DNA from: Parambassis ranga
Lineage: Eukaryota > Chordata > Actinopteri > Ambassidae
Direction: 5' to 3'
Assembly: GCF_900634625.1 (NCBI RefSeq)
Contig: NC_041023.1
Coordinates: 28,945,375 to 29,009,374 of the forward strand
DNA length: 64,000 nt
In this document: piece by piece, positions 1 through 11,135 of the stretch
How the letters are laid out: each line of letters starts with the position of its first letter
Position numbering within the stretch: position 1 is the first letter of the stretch
Notes under the pieces: generated by a model
The model's input: only the letters and a program-made list of their open reading frames with translations
Told to the model about the DNA's origin: nothing
Databases searched by the model: none
Program-made: the position numbers and the translations under genes

Positions 1-234
1 TCACTAACACTGTTGTACAGAGCAGAGTGAAGCTGAGGGGAATCAGCAAAGTTTCAGATTTTACTTCCTGGAAGTTTCATTTTCATTTGTTGCTATGTAA
101 TATACACACACCATAGTTTACAACAGCTGCTACATCCATTAGCTACCCAATGCTCTGTGGTAATCAAGTATTGTTTTATAGTAATTTGTCTGATGCACAG
201 GTATTCATGAACATGTTCTTGAAGCTGAAATGTT

Positions 235-283
<49 letters not shown>

Positions 284-839
284 TTAAATCAAACTGAATT
301 ACAGTCATAGCTGTGTCTCAAGTCTCAATGGTTGTCCCTGGATGGCTGGTAAATTTATTACTCTTGGCCCAGCAGGAGGAAATGTATCCGAAGTGAGCGA
401 CACACATGGGTACAGGCTTAATTCTGGGGCTGCTGTAAAAGTGGTTTAACGGCTTGCTTAAGGGCACTGTGGTTCCATAGACTGTGTGGTTATGGGAGAT
501 CATTTGCTCCTTCAGCATCCAGCCAGTTTTCCCTGAGCAGTCCCACTGAGCTCATTTGCTCCTCCAGACTCACTCTCTCTCTCTCTTTCTCTCTAAGCAG
601 ACAGTTAAGTACATGTCAGGGACTCCACGACTGAAAATTAACACCTATAATCTGCTTCAAGTGGAAAACTGCAAAACTGCACACACACACAAACATTCTG
701 CAGACTGGCAGCACAACAGGGAAATTACCACCCTTCAACAGACAAGTGCTAAAATAAATATCTTGCAGCAGGTTTGTCTTAGAGTCTCTGGCTAAGAAAA
801 CAACCCACAGTGCACACTGAAGCGCTACACTGTCCTTGA
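1..839. other. non-coding flank with TG repeat
   Basis: No gene is recognisable. It holds a (TG)n tract at 241-282 and short CT- and CA-rich stretches near 569-594 and 681-690. If the first-exon guess at 979-1150 is right, this would be the first intron of the gene to the left. Confidence 0.5.
241..282. repeat. (TG)n microsatellite
   Basis: Uninterrupted TG dinucleotide run of about 21 units. Confidence 0.97.
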
Positions 840-978
840 CTGACACTCCTCTACCTGCCTGCGCAACTGTTTGCGCACAGACCTGGATTATGGTAACTTT
901 TCGTGTCATTTTTGCGGTTAGTGTTATCCTCACTATAATTCTCCGATGAAAACGCCTCCACAAAAGTTTCATACTCAC

Positions 979-1150
979 TTTCTCAGATTTCTTCTTCGCT
1001 CCCGCTAAAGCAAGTGTCCTCACAATAAAAGGTAAAAAATAAACTCCAGTGTTCGTGTGCGTCAAGCAGCTAAACTCTCCGCAGACCCGGCGCAGATACA
1101 CACAGCGCGCGACGGTTGCGCACGTTCTGTGAGCTGTCAGAGACTGCCCG
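979..1150 (-). other. possible non-coding first exon with strong donor
   Basis: On the minus strand a consensus splice donor (GAGAAA|GTGAGT, GT at 977-978) ends a GC-richer segment that begins somewhere in the CpG patch. No long frame is present, so it would be 5' UTR. In mammals ERC1 lies beyond WNK1 in the same orientation and has non-coding leading exons. Assignment to erc1 is only a synteny-based guess. The right end is approximate. Confidence 0.22.
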
Positions 1151-1151
1151 C

Positions 1152-1179
1152 GAGAGAGAGAGAGAGAGAGAGAGAGAGA
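1152..1179. repeat. (GA)n microsatellite
   Basis: About 14 GA units at the edge of the CpG-containing patch. A GA tract here could be part of a promoter, but no binding protein can be named. Confidence 0.95.
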
Positions 1180-1259
1180 CGGTCTGTGCGTGGGTGTGTT
1201 CGTACAAGAGGCTCTGTGTGCGTAAGGGTCGATGTGAGATGTATGGGAAATGTTTTTGG

Positions 1260-1262
<3 letters not shown>

Positions 1263-1294
<32 letters not shown>
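1263..1294. repeat. (TG)n microsatellite
   Basis: About 16 TG units directly upstream, in the minus-strand sense, of the CpG-containing patch. Confidence 0.95.
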
Positions 1295-1297
<3 letters not shown>

Positions 1298-1837
1298 CAG
1301 TGTAAAAGGGAATACACACTAATGTGAAAAAGACAGAGAAGTGATACTTTTGTCAACAAACACACATTAAGGAACAAACTACACACATTAAGTACATAGA
1401 GGAAGACATTAGAGGAAGTGGACAGTGCTGTAGTTGACAGTGCTGCAGGTTAGGGTTAGGGTGGAACTGTTAGACGCTATAAACTAAATTTACATTCGGA
1501 GCCAAAAACACCCTCTTTAAAAAGAAAGGAAGAGCTCAGAGCATTATCTGAACTGACATTTTATTGCAGATCAAAGTCTGCTCTGTAAGCTGTTTGAAAA
1601 CTTTGGACTCCCATCATGATTAATTCATACTTAAATAATTCAAACCAATGCAACAGCAGTCCACTAAATACACTGGACATCACACTGAATGCTTTTACTG
1701 CCTATAGAGATGGCCACTCAGCAGATAGACTGGCAGCTGCACACTGTGTGTGTGTTGTGACTTATAGCCACAGTGTAATGCACAGATCGCTGCATGAACC
1801 ACTGAACTGCAACCTATGTGCAAAGACCACACTGCTT

Positions 1838-1839
<2 letters not shown>

Positions 1840-1922
<83 letters not shown>

Positions 1923-2009
1923 CACACACACACAGATACACACAGTACACACACACACACACACACAGATACACACAGTACACACACAAACAGACACACA
2001 CAGTACACA
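1840..2009. repeat. long compound (CA)n array
   Basis: A perfect CA run of about 80 nt (1840-1919) continues as an imperfect array in which CA runs are separated by recurring GATACACACAGTA and AGTACACAC units. The higher-order spacing suggests unequal exchange or slippage of a larger unit. Open frames here are low-complexity artefacts. Confidence 0.97.
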
Positions 2010-2528
2010 GATTGGACCCTCCCCTTGTAATAAGGAAAAAGGGTTTATTATAGCAAAGTTGACCGGTCAAGGCCAGATTGTTTCTTTCTTCTTCCTGGGA
2101 GCATAAAACACACACACACACACACTGAAGCGCCTGGAAAAACACAGTATGCCCAGCATTCACTAATCACTAAACATGTCATCAACTGTCAAACACACAC
2201 ACACACACAAGACTCTCTCTCTCTCTCGCTCTCTCTCTGTATGTGTGTCTGTGTGTGTGCGCCTGATCAACCAGCTGTGACCTGCAGTAAATGTTTAAAT
2301 GTTTTTTCTTACCGTCAGTGTTTGTTTAAGGACATTTTCTCAGGAGCCAGTCACATGAACTGAAGAGTCACCCTCTTAGAAGTTTGTGTGTATTTTTATA
2401 CCATTTTATATATATATATACACACATTTCTCACTGTGATGTCATACAGCTTTGACTTCCTGGTTACTGTTAAAAAGGACATTGTCTTAAAAATGAATTA
2501 AGGAGCTTACACAAACAACACACAGAGC

Positions 2529-2533
2529 ACGCA

Positions 2534-2565
<32 letters not shown>

Positions 2566-2567
2566 CA
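2529..2567. repeat. (ACGC)n-(AC)n compound microsatellite
   Basis: Six or so ACGC/GCAC units grade into a CA run. The tetramer keeps CpGs in otherwise CpG-poor DNA. Confidence 0.93.
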
Positions 2568-4297
2568 GTGTGTGTCTGCAGACTAATATCAGTGCTAATC
2601 TGAGCTGTGCAAACAGATGAGGAGAGAAAAAGCCGCTCTCAGGCCGAAGGAAACAGCAGCGGGAGTTACACCTGTGAGCCCACACAGACCAGTCTGAAAC
2701 TGCGGCCTCTGTTTACACCTCCACATGATTACACTAAACACAGCCAGGTTGCAACATCATCTCGCCACTGCACAGGAAGCAGTGTGTTTTTTCCTTCAAG
2801 TAAACAGTGTCCATTCTTTTCTGTTTGTCACAATGATCCTTCTCTAATTCACCTGAGGCAGTTTCACCAGCTCAGGTTGAGAGTCAGCGCTCGCCTGTAT
2901 TTACCCAGCGTTCCACTTCAGTAACGCCCTGGTCACAGGTTTTAAACTGCTGCTCATCCAAGGGCAGCTGAAGGTAACTAAGAGGCTGATGGCCCAATAA
3001 AAGAGGAAGAAGAGGGAAAACAGAGAGAGGGAGAACAAGAAGGCAGGCACATTAATATAAACAATATATTAAGATTAAGATTAAGAAAGATTAAGAAATC
3101 TTTATACCTTCATGTAAAATGATTGATTCAATCTGCATTTTACAAATGTTGCTTTTAGCACAATACCTTAATCGGTGAAAGTTGCACCTTTTTTCACTCA
3201 CACTCACTCACAGAATTCATTCAGACTGAATCTAACGTCGGATTTATGACTATACAACTACAACCATGATCAACTTTCACTCAATATTAAATCAAGAGAT
3301 TCAACCAGAAATAATCTAGATTTTGGAGGATGTATTAACAAATTTACATCTATACTACTTTTACAAGCCACCTTAGGATCATTATGTAGTATGTGCATGC
3401 ACACACACGCACACGCACACATGCACACACACACTTTTATTGGGCCTCTGGAAACTCTCAGTCAGCTAAAACCATTATGTAATAGGCAGCTATCTGAATA
3501 AGTGGTTGACTCTGCAAAAACAACCAGTTTGGACAGACGACGAGACAAAGTGATGTTTAATGTTTGATGACATCACTGTGTTATTGTGTGTCTGTCTGTC
3601 TGATTATAATGCACATTAAAAACCATGCTGGGTGTTATTGAACTGTTAAATGCCGCTTTTATTTGCTTCTTCATATGACACTGTGAACTACTCTGGTTAC
3701 AGCAGGTGGAGCAGCGACCACTTCCTGTCTCATGCTGTGGAACAACCCATCAGTTTGACTTGGTTCCACTGTGATACAGCATTAGGCTGGTTTTCTGTGG
3801 TTCTGTGGCTCATGCTGTGGTTCAGATAGGTCAGTTTATATAAAGGTTGTTTTTTTTTTAAAAAGTGCTTATTTGTCATATTTTGTCTTAACAAGAATAT
3901 TTTACAGGTCACACTACAGATGATACTACATAAAATGATACTGAAAGCCTTTAGGAAGTCAGATAAGGCTACATAAAAAGAGGTTGTGGTGAATAAATGG
4001 GTCACACACCTTCACATCGGGCTCTGATCTGAGACCAAAAAGCTGCTTCAACATGATATTTTTCAGACTTTGTTGCAGTTTTTGCTTTTAGTTTGTTACT
4101 CGAGCTCTCAAAGTCATACAGACACACTGATGCTTGTCTCTATTATGAGTGTGAACAACCATATCAGCCATTCCAATTTGGGTGAAAATAACAGCTAATA
4201 GTTGACAGGACTGAGTCTGTACAGACCTCTGTGTTCCATAAATCTCTTGTTTCGGTGCTGTCCTGTTGTGTTGTGACACAGCTTAGAGATGGCATGC

Positions 4298-4345
4298 AAC
4301 CAGTGGTGGAAGAATTACTCAGAAGTGAAAGCTATAGTTTAAAAA
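4298..4345. mobile_element. possible teleost interspersed-repeat remnant
   Basis: The phrase CCAGTGGTGGAAGAATTACT resembles the start of a very common fish repeat that reads CAGTGGTGGAAGAAGTACTC, as I remember it. Ends and class cannot be set without a repeat library. Confidence 0.3.
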
Positions 4346-6010
4346 GAGCCTCAGTTCACACAGTCACAGTCAGTTTTTTGTCCCCCATATTAGCATTAAT
4401 GCCTGTAGGTGTAATATTGTCTAAAAATGACACATTTCTAGTCCCCACAGCTGAGCGGAGGATCAGACACGATGTAGATTTATTGAGGGAAATGGTATCT
4501 GGAGGTTATTTTTGGAGCATTTACATTGCACAGAACTGGCTGTTCTCTCTCAGTCTGCAGTCTGTGTCTGAGTCCTCTCACCCACACACGACCCTCCCCT
4601 CCCTCACCCCTCATCTCTCTCGGAGCGCCCTGTCATTTCATTCATTTCATCCTGCCTGAGAAAAAAAATCTGATGTTACTCCCCTACTTGGTTATGATGG
4701 CAGGATGAATAGACACTGCAAACAAAAACAAAAAGTTCTATTTATTTTCCTCTTTAACTTAAACGTATGTTTATCTGTGTGTACGTTCTTGTGTTTCTTC
4801 ATAAATGTGTATATTTATGTGTAATTTGGAGTGTTTACACATAAATTGTGGATGTGTATCTCTTCAGATCTTGCGCGTATTTCTGTGGGCGTAATATTTC
4901 TGTCATTAAAATCAGCCAAAGAATTAACATGCGTAATTATTTCCTTCAGGTGGAAGCCATTCTTGTCCCTTAGCCTGTCCAAACTCCATTCTTCTCATGT
5001 CTGTGTTTTTTCCTGCCACATTTAGAAAGAATGTTCACACGTGAGCAGGAAGGCATCCTTCTATTATTCAGTGCAAAACCCCAGTATGAGAGAAATCTGT
5101 GCCGAAAGGGGGGTGTGTGGGACCCGGCAGTTGATGGTGTGAAGAGTGTGTGAAGCTGCTGAGAGCCAGGCCATCTGAAAAAATACTGGATAAATATTTA
5201 TATTCTCATCTAGCTCTTTACACTCCGTTTTCTTGCACGTTTTACTAGTATTCCAGATTAAAATAATAAACAAAGCTGCTTCACAAAGATGCATAGTGTG
5301 CTACATTGTTTTGCAGTGCAGTATTCATATCATAGCAGGAAAACTGCATTATGGGAATTTATTGTTATAATGTACCGGGTAAGTCTCACTTTCCTTCCTC
5401 CCTTCCTTCCTCAGGACTCTCTCTCTCTCCTGGCTGAACGACTTATTTTCATTGTATCCATGGCAACCGATAATAAGCACAGATTCACACCTCACAACGA
5501 GCTGATTCCTGATTGGCTTCTGTTGAACATGGCCTGGATAACAGGAAGCGGGCTGTGGCGTACGCAGTGCCATAAATCCTGCAGTAGATCAACTGAAGTG
5601 GTGGAGCCGTGTGGAGAGAGACAAGTACTGCAATAACAAAACACAAACACATCTTCACTGATATATTCAGCTAGGAAAGTTAGTTAAATATAAATTATTT
5701 AACTCTATACTCACCATGATCCAGTTTCAGGTTATTGTTACTACTGAGTGTAAATCCAGATCTTAAGCCTCATCCTGGTGAAGGATCCCTCCTCTTGCTG
5801 AATGTTCTTAGACTCAAGAGTTTTCCATCTCAGAATGCACTTTTGTTGAACCTCCTTTCTACCTGTTGCTGTGCTATAAATGCACACAACTCTCTCTTTA
5901 GAGATGCAATAAATAAACTTTTCCTTTTGTCAAAATATGAGCTGCATATTAGCAGTAATATGATTGTCTCTGTCTTGGGAAGGCATCACAACCTAAGGAT
6001 ACTTATCAAT

Positions 6011-6118
6011 ACTATACTATACTATACTATACTATACTATCCTACCCTACCCTACAAACTATACTACACTATACTATGCTATACACTATACTATGCTATA
6101 TACTATACTATACTATAC
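6011..6118. repeat. (TATAC)n pentanucleotide array
   Basis: Tandem CTATA/TATAC units, perfect at first, then interrupted by CCTACCCTAC and TATGC variants. Confidence 0.95.
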
Positions 6119-6165
6119 CCCTGGTACAAATGTAACATTTTCCATGATCCATGTATCCAATACTT

Positions 6166-6205
6166 GGAATAAATCTAAAAACCGTATGGTTTTTAGATTT
6201 ATTCC
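6166..6205. repeat. perfect inverted repeat (18-bp arms, 4-nt loop)
   Basis: The left arm GGAATAAATCTAAAAACC (6166-6183) is the exact reverse complement of the right arm (6188-6205), separated by GTAT. Each arm contains AATAAA, so both strands carry a poly(A)-like hexamer. It lies about 160 bp past the inferred wnk1 poly(A) site. Confidence 0.95.
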
Positions 6206-6363
6206 ACTTCACCAGTTGTAACTTGTACTCTTATATACTAAACTTATTCATTGACCCAGGCAAGAATTTCACCGACTCATGAGGATGTCCACTTCCTCAA
6301 GATCTGAATTCTGTCCCAAACACTGTATGTAAAACTTGAGTCAAGCCATTAATTTAAACAACT

Positions 6364-6373
6364 TTTATTTATT
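6364..6373 (-). terminator. tandem polyadenylation signals
   Basis: Two overlapping AATAAA hexamers read on the minus strand. They are the most convincing signal downstream of the wnk1 stop and are preceded by AT-rich sequence typical of a distal 3' UTR. Alternative proximal signals exist, so this is taken as the distal site. Confidence 0.5.
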
Positions 6374-7044
6374 AAGTTTTTACAAATAAAGTAACAAATG
6401 TAATTGTATTGTAGCGCAAAGCGCAAAGTTTTGTTTTTAATATGAAGCTTGAACACTCTATACTTAGTGCAAAACATACCGTTAAAGGCTGCCGATGACT
6501 CCCTACATGTATTTTTTGTTTGTCTTTCATCCTTTTATCCTTTTTTTTTTAATTGAATCCAAAAACCACTTTTGTACAACATCAACCACAACACTGAAAA
6601 ATGGAAACCACTGAATTAAATTAGGTGCCGTCAGAGACATTCAAATGGCACATAAAACAAGTGAGAGTTTAAACAATGAAAGCATCGGACAGCTAATCAA
6701 GATGGTGAGAAAAAAAAAGTCAGTAACAGGAACTGTCGCTGTGCTCAACACGACATTTCACAGAAACAAGCTACGTAAAAACAGCAGAGATGCACTATAG
6801 GTGTGTGAGTCTGTGTGTGTGTGTTGGTGCACTGAAAGGCTTTTTTTTATTTTCACAAGTGGGCACTTTTATAGTAAAAAGCATAAAGGGTAAGCGAGTC
6901 CTGAACAGACCACACACACACCAACGGACAACTATTGCTACAACTGTATGTGTTCCACTTCACAATAAAAGCACCTGTGCTGGAAAACAACCAATCCTTT
7001 CACAGTAAAGTTCCTCCACCACTACTCTAAACAACTTCACAATC

Positions 7045-7062
7045 CTCCAGCAGGGGGCGCCA
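7045..7062 (+). promoter_or_regulatory. CTCF-like motif
   Basis: The sequence CTCCAGCAGGGGGCGCCA fits the known CTCF core (CCASYAGRKGGCRC) at every core position. It lies within the inferred distal 3' UTR, near the gap between wnk1 and the next gene, where an insulator would make sense. Similar cores also travel inside fish repeats, so binding is not certain. Confidence 0.45.
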
Positions 7063-7519
7063 AACCATACCCAGAGCTTGATAGCATACTGTAGGAATAT
7101 TGCATTGAAGCCATTGCACTTTCATTTTATTTATGCAGCAATCAACCTCATCAAACTTCAATCATTTGAGGCTCGAGCAGTCGCAAAGTGAAAATCCAGG
7201 ATGTTACCTGGCAACCACAACAGCTCCAGTGAGTACTGTTTTTTGTGTAATAATCCACTGACTAAGTCAAATGGCACTGACTTGGGTGGCATCAGAACTA
7301 TAAAGCAAAGTGGCTCAATGATTATTCACAGCTTCAACCAAAATGTCCTATTAGTAGAAAAATGCTGCATTACTGTTATTATAAGTGAGAGGTGGAAAAA
7401 ACTGGCAAAGCAACGTTGTTTTGCACAAATCTTACAAAGTAAGTGTAACCCAGAATCCAAATAAAATAACAACTCTGTACCAGAAGACAGGAGAGGGTCT
7501 TGGATTTCATCGCCTACCA

Positions 7520-7547
7520 CCATCATCATCATCATCATCATCATCAC
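7520..7547. repeat. (ATC)n microsatellite in 3' UTR
   Basis: About nine CAT/ATC triplets, inside the inferred wnk1 3' UTR. Confidence 0.93.
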
Positions 7548-10213
7548 CACTGTGCTCACAGACGTTGTCACAAACACTGCAGTGCTCTCACATTAAAATA
7601 TTTGTTAAAGCTTACTTCTTTTTTTTTGGTTATTTCTGTGAATAAAACTTAATCCTAATTGTTCAGCTTCATAAACTTCCTTGAAGATTGATGGCCGCTA
7701 GAAAGATTGTACACCACCTCCAACTCTTTCATGGAACTGTCTTTAATCCGGATTTCAACTAAGAATGGTTATTTTATTATGGAAAATACTGTTATGCTAA
7801 AGTTTTTTCTTTCATCTCATTAGTTTTGAAATAGGCAGGTGTAGCAAAATATGGTGTCACTTACATGGATTTAGCAACATCAGCTGGAAAACACCATTGT
7901 GGCCATGATAATGAGGAGGTGAGATTTTTGGGTTCCTGTGCACACAGCCAGGGCTTGTTTTTTGATCTGATGGCCACAGTGTTTCACAAGCCAAATCTGA
8001 AAATAGAGCCCCCTAAAGGTCATGGCAAGAATTGCTTAATAACCCTCTGATCTAGGGAGAAAGGCGGAGCTGTGTGAGGTGTCAGTGCTCCCTCAGCTTT
8101 GGCTTTCAGGCACAGCTAGAGTAACTGTAGCTTTAGCCATGGCTGCTACAATCATGGCAACACAGACTGAATGACAACCACAGGCTTTTTACAAAGAGCA
8201 CTGAAGGGTCACATCATCTGCAAAACAAGTTAGCATACGGAGGTCAGCATTAACACACATTGTCACTGTTCCCTTCTAGGAGCCCCATAGGAAAGAGAGT
8301 AGAACATCATGGCCCACCACACATTTCTTGGATAACTATTCTGGTCACAGTTTAACATTTTCATGCAAATTATATCAGCTGATTTCACAGGAAGGTTTTG
8401 GTATAAAATCTATATCGGGAACATTAAAAGTAACGCCAAGTCCTCTCCTCTCCTGACTGTGTATGCTGCATCCGGGTCAGTGCCTCTTAAGTACAGAGTG
8501 GTCCAAGCTTCAAAATACAATCTTCAATAAACTCCCTCCATAAAACTGAAAAAAATACAGCAATAGAAACAACACTGACATCAAATGGCAGCCATCTCAG
8601 GTCCACCACAAACACACACACGCCACTATTACTGCAGGCTTCCTCCACTAACCAGGTCCAACCATCACCACTGTTCAAATGTGTAACCCAAATCCTCGAA
8701 CCCCCCCGCCTCCTCCCTCTGCCCACCAATGAAGAAGAAGCAACAGGAAGAATGCAAGGCACTAGTAAGTTCCCCTGGTGTTTGCCAGAGGCTCTAAGGA
8801 TGGGGGGGAGTCGGGAGGAGCAAAGAAAAATAAAGGTTTTTCAAGTACATTAAAATGGACACCAATAGTTTGTACATTCACATTTATCTAACAAACCCAG
8901 GGGAGAAAGGGAACAGGAGGGCTATTTAAAGTGTCTGATATATAAGTACTGTATTAAGAAAAAAATAGCTAGCTTTACTTTATTATCTAAATATCAACTA
9001 TCCCACCTTTCACTCTGGTTTGTCTTTACACGCAGGGCTCGGAGGTTGCTTTCAACTTTCAATTCAATTACGACGAACAGAGTCTGCGGCTGATCGGTTG
9101 TGGGTAAGGCATTGGTTCTGAAGTTTGTCCTCTACCAAATGGATGGAAGGACACGTATTGAAAAGAAGGGTTAATCAATCAATTAGTCTCTGCAGAAAAG
9201 CAGTGAATTGAAAGTGAAAGGACCCCAAACGGGTTTCTGTATGTTTTTTTTTGTTTTTAAACCTTGTGATATTTCACCCTAAAACTAATGTTGTCCAACA
9301 ACATTTGCTAATAACAAACAACAATAATCACAGTGTCTCCACATCGTACAGCGATGTGCATGTAAATAACAGGTCCATTAACAGAACACAACTTTGTTTT
9401 TTGTTTTTTAAATAGAATAATAATCATTAACAACAACGATAATAATGTACATTGCAATAATTTCAACCCGAATGTTGAAACCATACTGATTTGTGACACA
9501 AGGAGTTGGTTAAACAGCTGCTACGCCTCCAACCAATGTGTGAGTGTAGTTATGTGTATGCAGAGTGTGAATGTGTCATGAATTGTGTGTGTGTGTCAGA
9601 CTGCTAGCCGGGGGCAGCGAGCAAACAAAACCCAACAAAATAAACAACAAAATGGAATCATCGCTGACATTCTAAAAAATAAACAGACGCAAACTGTACA
9701 AGGACTCTGATATTATTCTGATAACAAGGCCACTTTGTCACGCTCGTGTTTGGGCTTTTTTTGTTTTTAACCTCTACAAGGTTTCTGCTGTTATTGCTTC
9801 AAATGGCAACAGAGAAGGACGAAAGAAGAGGAGGAGTTGTGATTGTGAGGAGGCATTCGGTGCGCAGAAGAATCTGTTGGGCCTGCTGTATTAACTTATG
9901 CTCCAGTGTAACAGGAAACACGCGAGGTGTTTGACTTTCTTTCCTCCATCTTTTTTTCTATGTTTTTAAAGCAGAGGGGAGAAAACACAGAAAGAGGTGC
10001 AGCTAGAAGTGCTGTCCTCACTCACTCGTTCTTAACATCCTTTGTGCTTTGATGCTGAAAACTTCCTGAAATATTCAGTTAAACTTAAGATGGTTTTAAA
10101 AAATCTCACATGTTCTGCTTCTGTTTGATGAAGTAAAACAACCAGCTCTCCCCTCTAAAATGAGAAATTACTGGGCTAAATTTGGATTTTGTAAAAGAGC
10201 AACATCACACACC

Positions 10214-10241
10214 ACCTCCTCCTCCTCCTCCTCCTCCTCCT
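10214..10241. repeat. (CTC)n microsatellite in 3' UTR
   Basis: Nine CTC/CCT triplets. On the transcribed minus strand this is a purine GAG repeat. Confidence 0.94.
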
Positions 10242-10691
10242 ACTCAGTCTTATGTTTGTCCACCACCACGTCATGAGGATGCTTCCTCTCATATTAGAGC
10301 ATGAAATGGAACATGTGTGACCCAGCCATAAGAGCCCAAACACATTTTGACCCCAGTCTCACCCTGTCAGATCCTCTTTGGCCTTTTAACATTGCACTCA
10401 TGAGTCTTTTCCTTTATCTTTGATCGTTTTGGCTGACTGTCACAGGCCCACTGCAGACAGAGGGGGTTGCAGAGCTGCATTTGAGACAGCCTCTCACACA
10501 CATAGATGTAAGTGGAGGTGAGCTGAGATGGCAACCTATGCATTTATTTTCCTGCATTCCCGTTTTTTTTTCCTTTTCTCTTTTCAGACACGTCAGCTTC
10601 CAGCCGCTCTCCACATTCCTTCAGTTCTCTCCAGTCAAGCAATCCAGCCCAAAACTCTCCACTCCAAGCCGGTGATTCAAACCATCCATCA

Positions 10692-10704
10692 CCCCCCCCC
10701 CCCC
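10692..10704 (-). repeat. G13 homopolymer beginning 5 nt past the stop
   Basis: Thirteen Cs on the plus strand, so the wnk1 mRNA has a run of 13 Gs starting after TAG and the bases GACTT. The length is likely variable between individuals. Confidence 0.93.
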
Positions 10705-10709
10705 AAGTC

Positions 10710-11135
10710 CTACGTGGTCCTCAGGTTAGGTCCTCCTGGGTTACTGACTGACTTCTGCAGAGTGTTGGTCAGATGGAACGCCTGGAGCGGCCCCTGCCCT
10801 GGAATCTGACCCTGTGGGGTGGGGTAGGGGCCCAGAGGCTGGGAGGTGCTGACCAGCAGGGGTTGTGTTGGTACCTGGTGCGAAGTCGGCAGGCCGTGAG
10901 CTGGACCAGCCCATTGTGCGCTGTAGGCAGCAGTGGGGGTGTAGTGGATGAACTGGGGGGGTTGGGGTTGTGGTGGAGTGGAGGAGGCAGGTGGGTGGCA
11001 TAAAGAGCCCTTGCGGGCAGCCAGAGAGGTAGCAGTGGTGGGGTTCGTGGGGAGGTGGGCTGAACCACCTATGCTGCTGGGACATAGCTGGCTTGGAGCC
11101 GAGTACTTCCTGCCTAGACTGGCTGACTGGATGAC
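10710..11135 (-). CDS. wnk1: wnk1 exon 35: terminal coding exon and stop
   Basis: Encodes VIQSASLGRKYSAPSQLC, a Pro/Gln/Ser-rich stretch (PPQPQPPQFIHYTPTA), SQPLGPYPTPQGQI and the C-terminus LQKSVSNPGGPNLRTT followed by TAG at 10710-10712. Mammalian WNK1 ends LQKSISNPPGSNLRTT, which fixes frame and stop. The acceptor is taken as CACCCGGCAG. Overlapping frames in this GC-rich exon are shadows. Confidence 0.95.
   Translation of the reverse strand, partial: VIQSASLGRKYSAPSQLCPSSIGGSAHLPTNPTTATSLAARKGSLCHPPASSTPPQPQPPQFIHYTPTAAYSAQWAGPAHGLPTSHQVPTQPLLVSTSQPLGPYPTPQGQIPGQGPLQAFHLTNTLQKSVSNPGGPNLRTT

Larger units (their letters stand above)
840..1245 (-). promoter_or_regulatory. CpG-containing promoter-like patch
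   Basis: Compared with the AT-rich flanks, this patch is rich in CpG (GCGCAAC, GCGCGCGACGGTTGCGCACG, CCCGGCGCAG, CCGCGAGAG). It is bordered by GA and TG microsatellites. It lies left of the inferred wnk1 3' end and could be the start of the next gene, transcribed leftward. No TATA box or coding sequence can be assigned. Confidence 0.35.
1246..6349. other. repeat-rich intergenic DNA
   Basis: No exon-like homology on either strand. Contents: TG, CA, CT and ACGC microsatellites (1263-2570), a possible old transposon scrap near 4298, a TATAC pentanucleotide array (6011-6118) and a perfect palindrome (6166-6205). RAD52, which sits between WNK1 and ERC1 in mammals, was not seen here. Confidence 0.5.
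6350..10709 (-). other. wnk1: probable wnk1 3' UTR
   Basis: About 4.36 kb follows the stop codon with no coding potential on either strand. It reaches tandem poly(A) signals (AATAAATAAA on the minus strand, about 6364-6373), which sit in an AT-rich stretch with a T/G-rich sequence just past them, so cleavage near 6350 is inferred. TTTATT on the plus strand at other places could be alternative poly(A) signals. The segment contains G13 just after the stop, a CTC array and an ATC array. The 3' end is inferred, not proven. Confidence 0.55.

Noticed and set aside
616..1386. 256-codon minus-strand frame
   Set aside because: Runs through TG and GA microsatellites (poly-Thr-His and Ser-Leu products) and shows no domain; not coding.
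1450..1461. Interstitial telomere-like repeat (two TTAGGG units)
   Set aside because: Only two units; expected by chance in low-complexity DNA.
1616..2163. Several long frames across the CA array
   Set aside because: They are translations of the dinucleotide repeat (His-Thr or Cys-Val).
5735..5940. LTR-like TATAAAT ... AATAAATAAA arrangement on the plus strand
   Set aside because: Spacing is compatible with a solo LTR, but no TG...CA ends, target duplication or primer-binding site could be seen; left uncalled.
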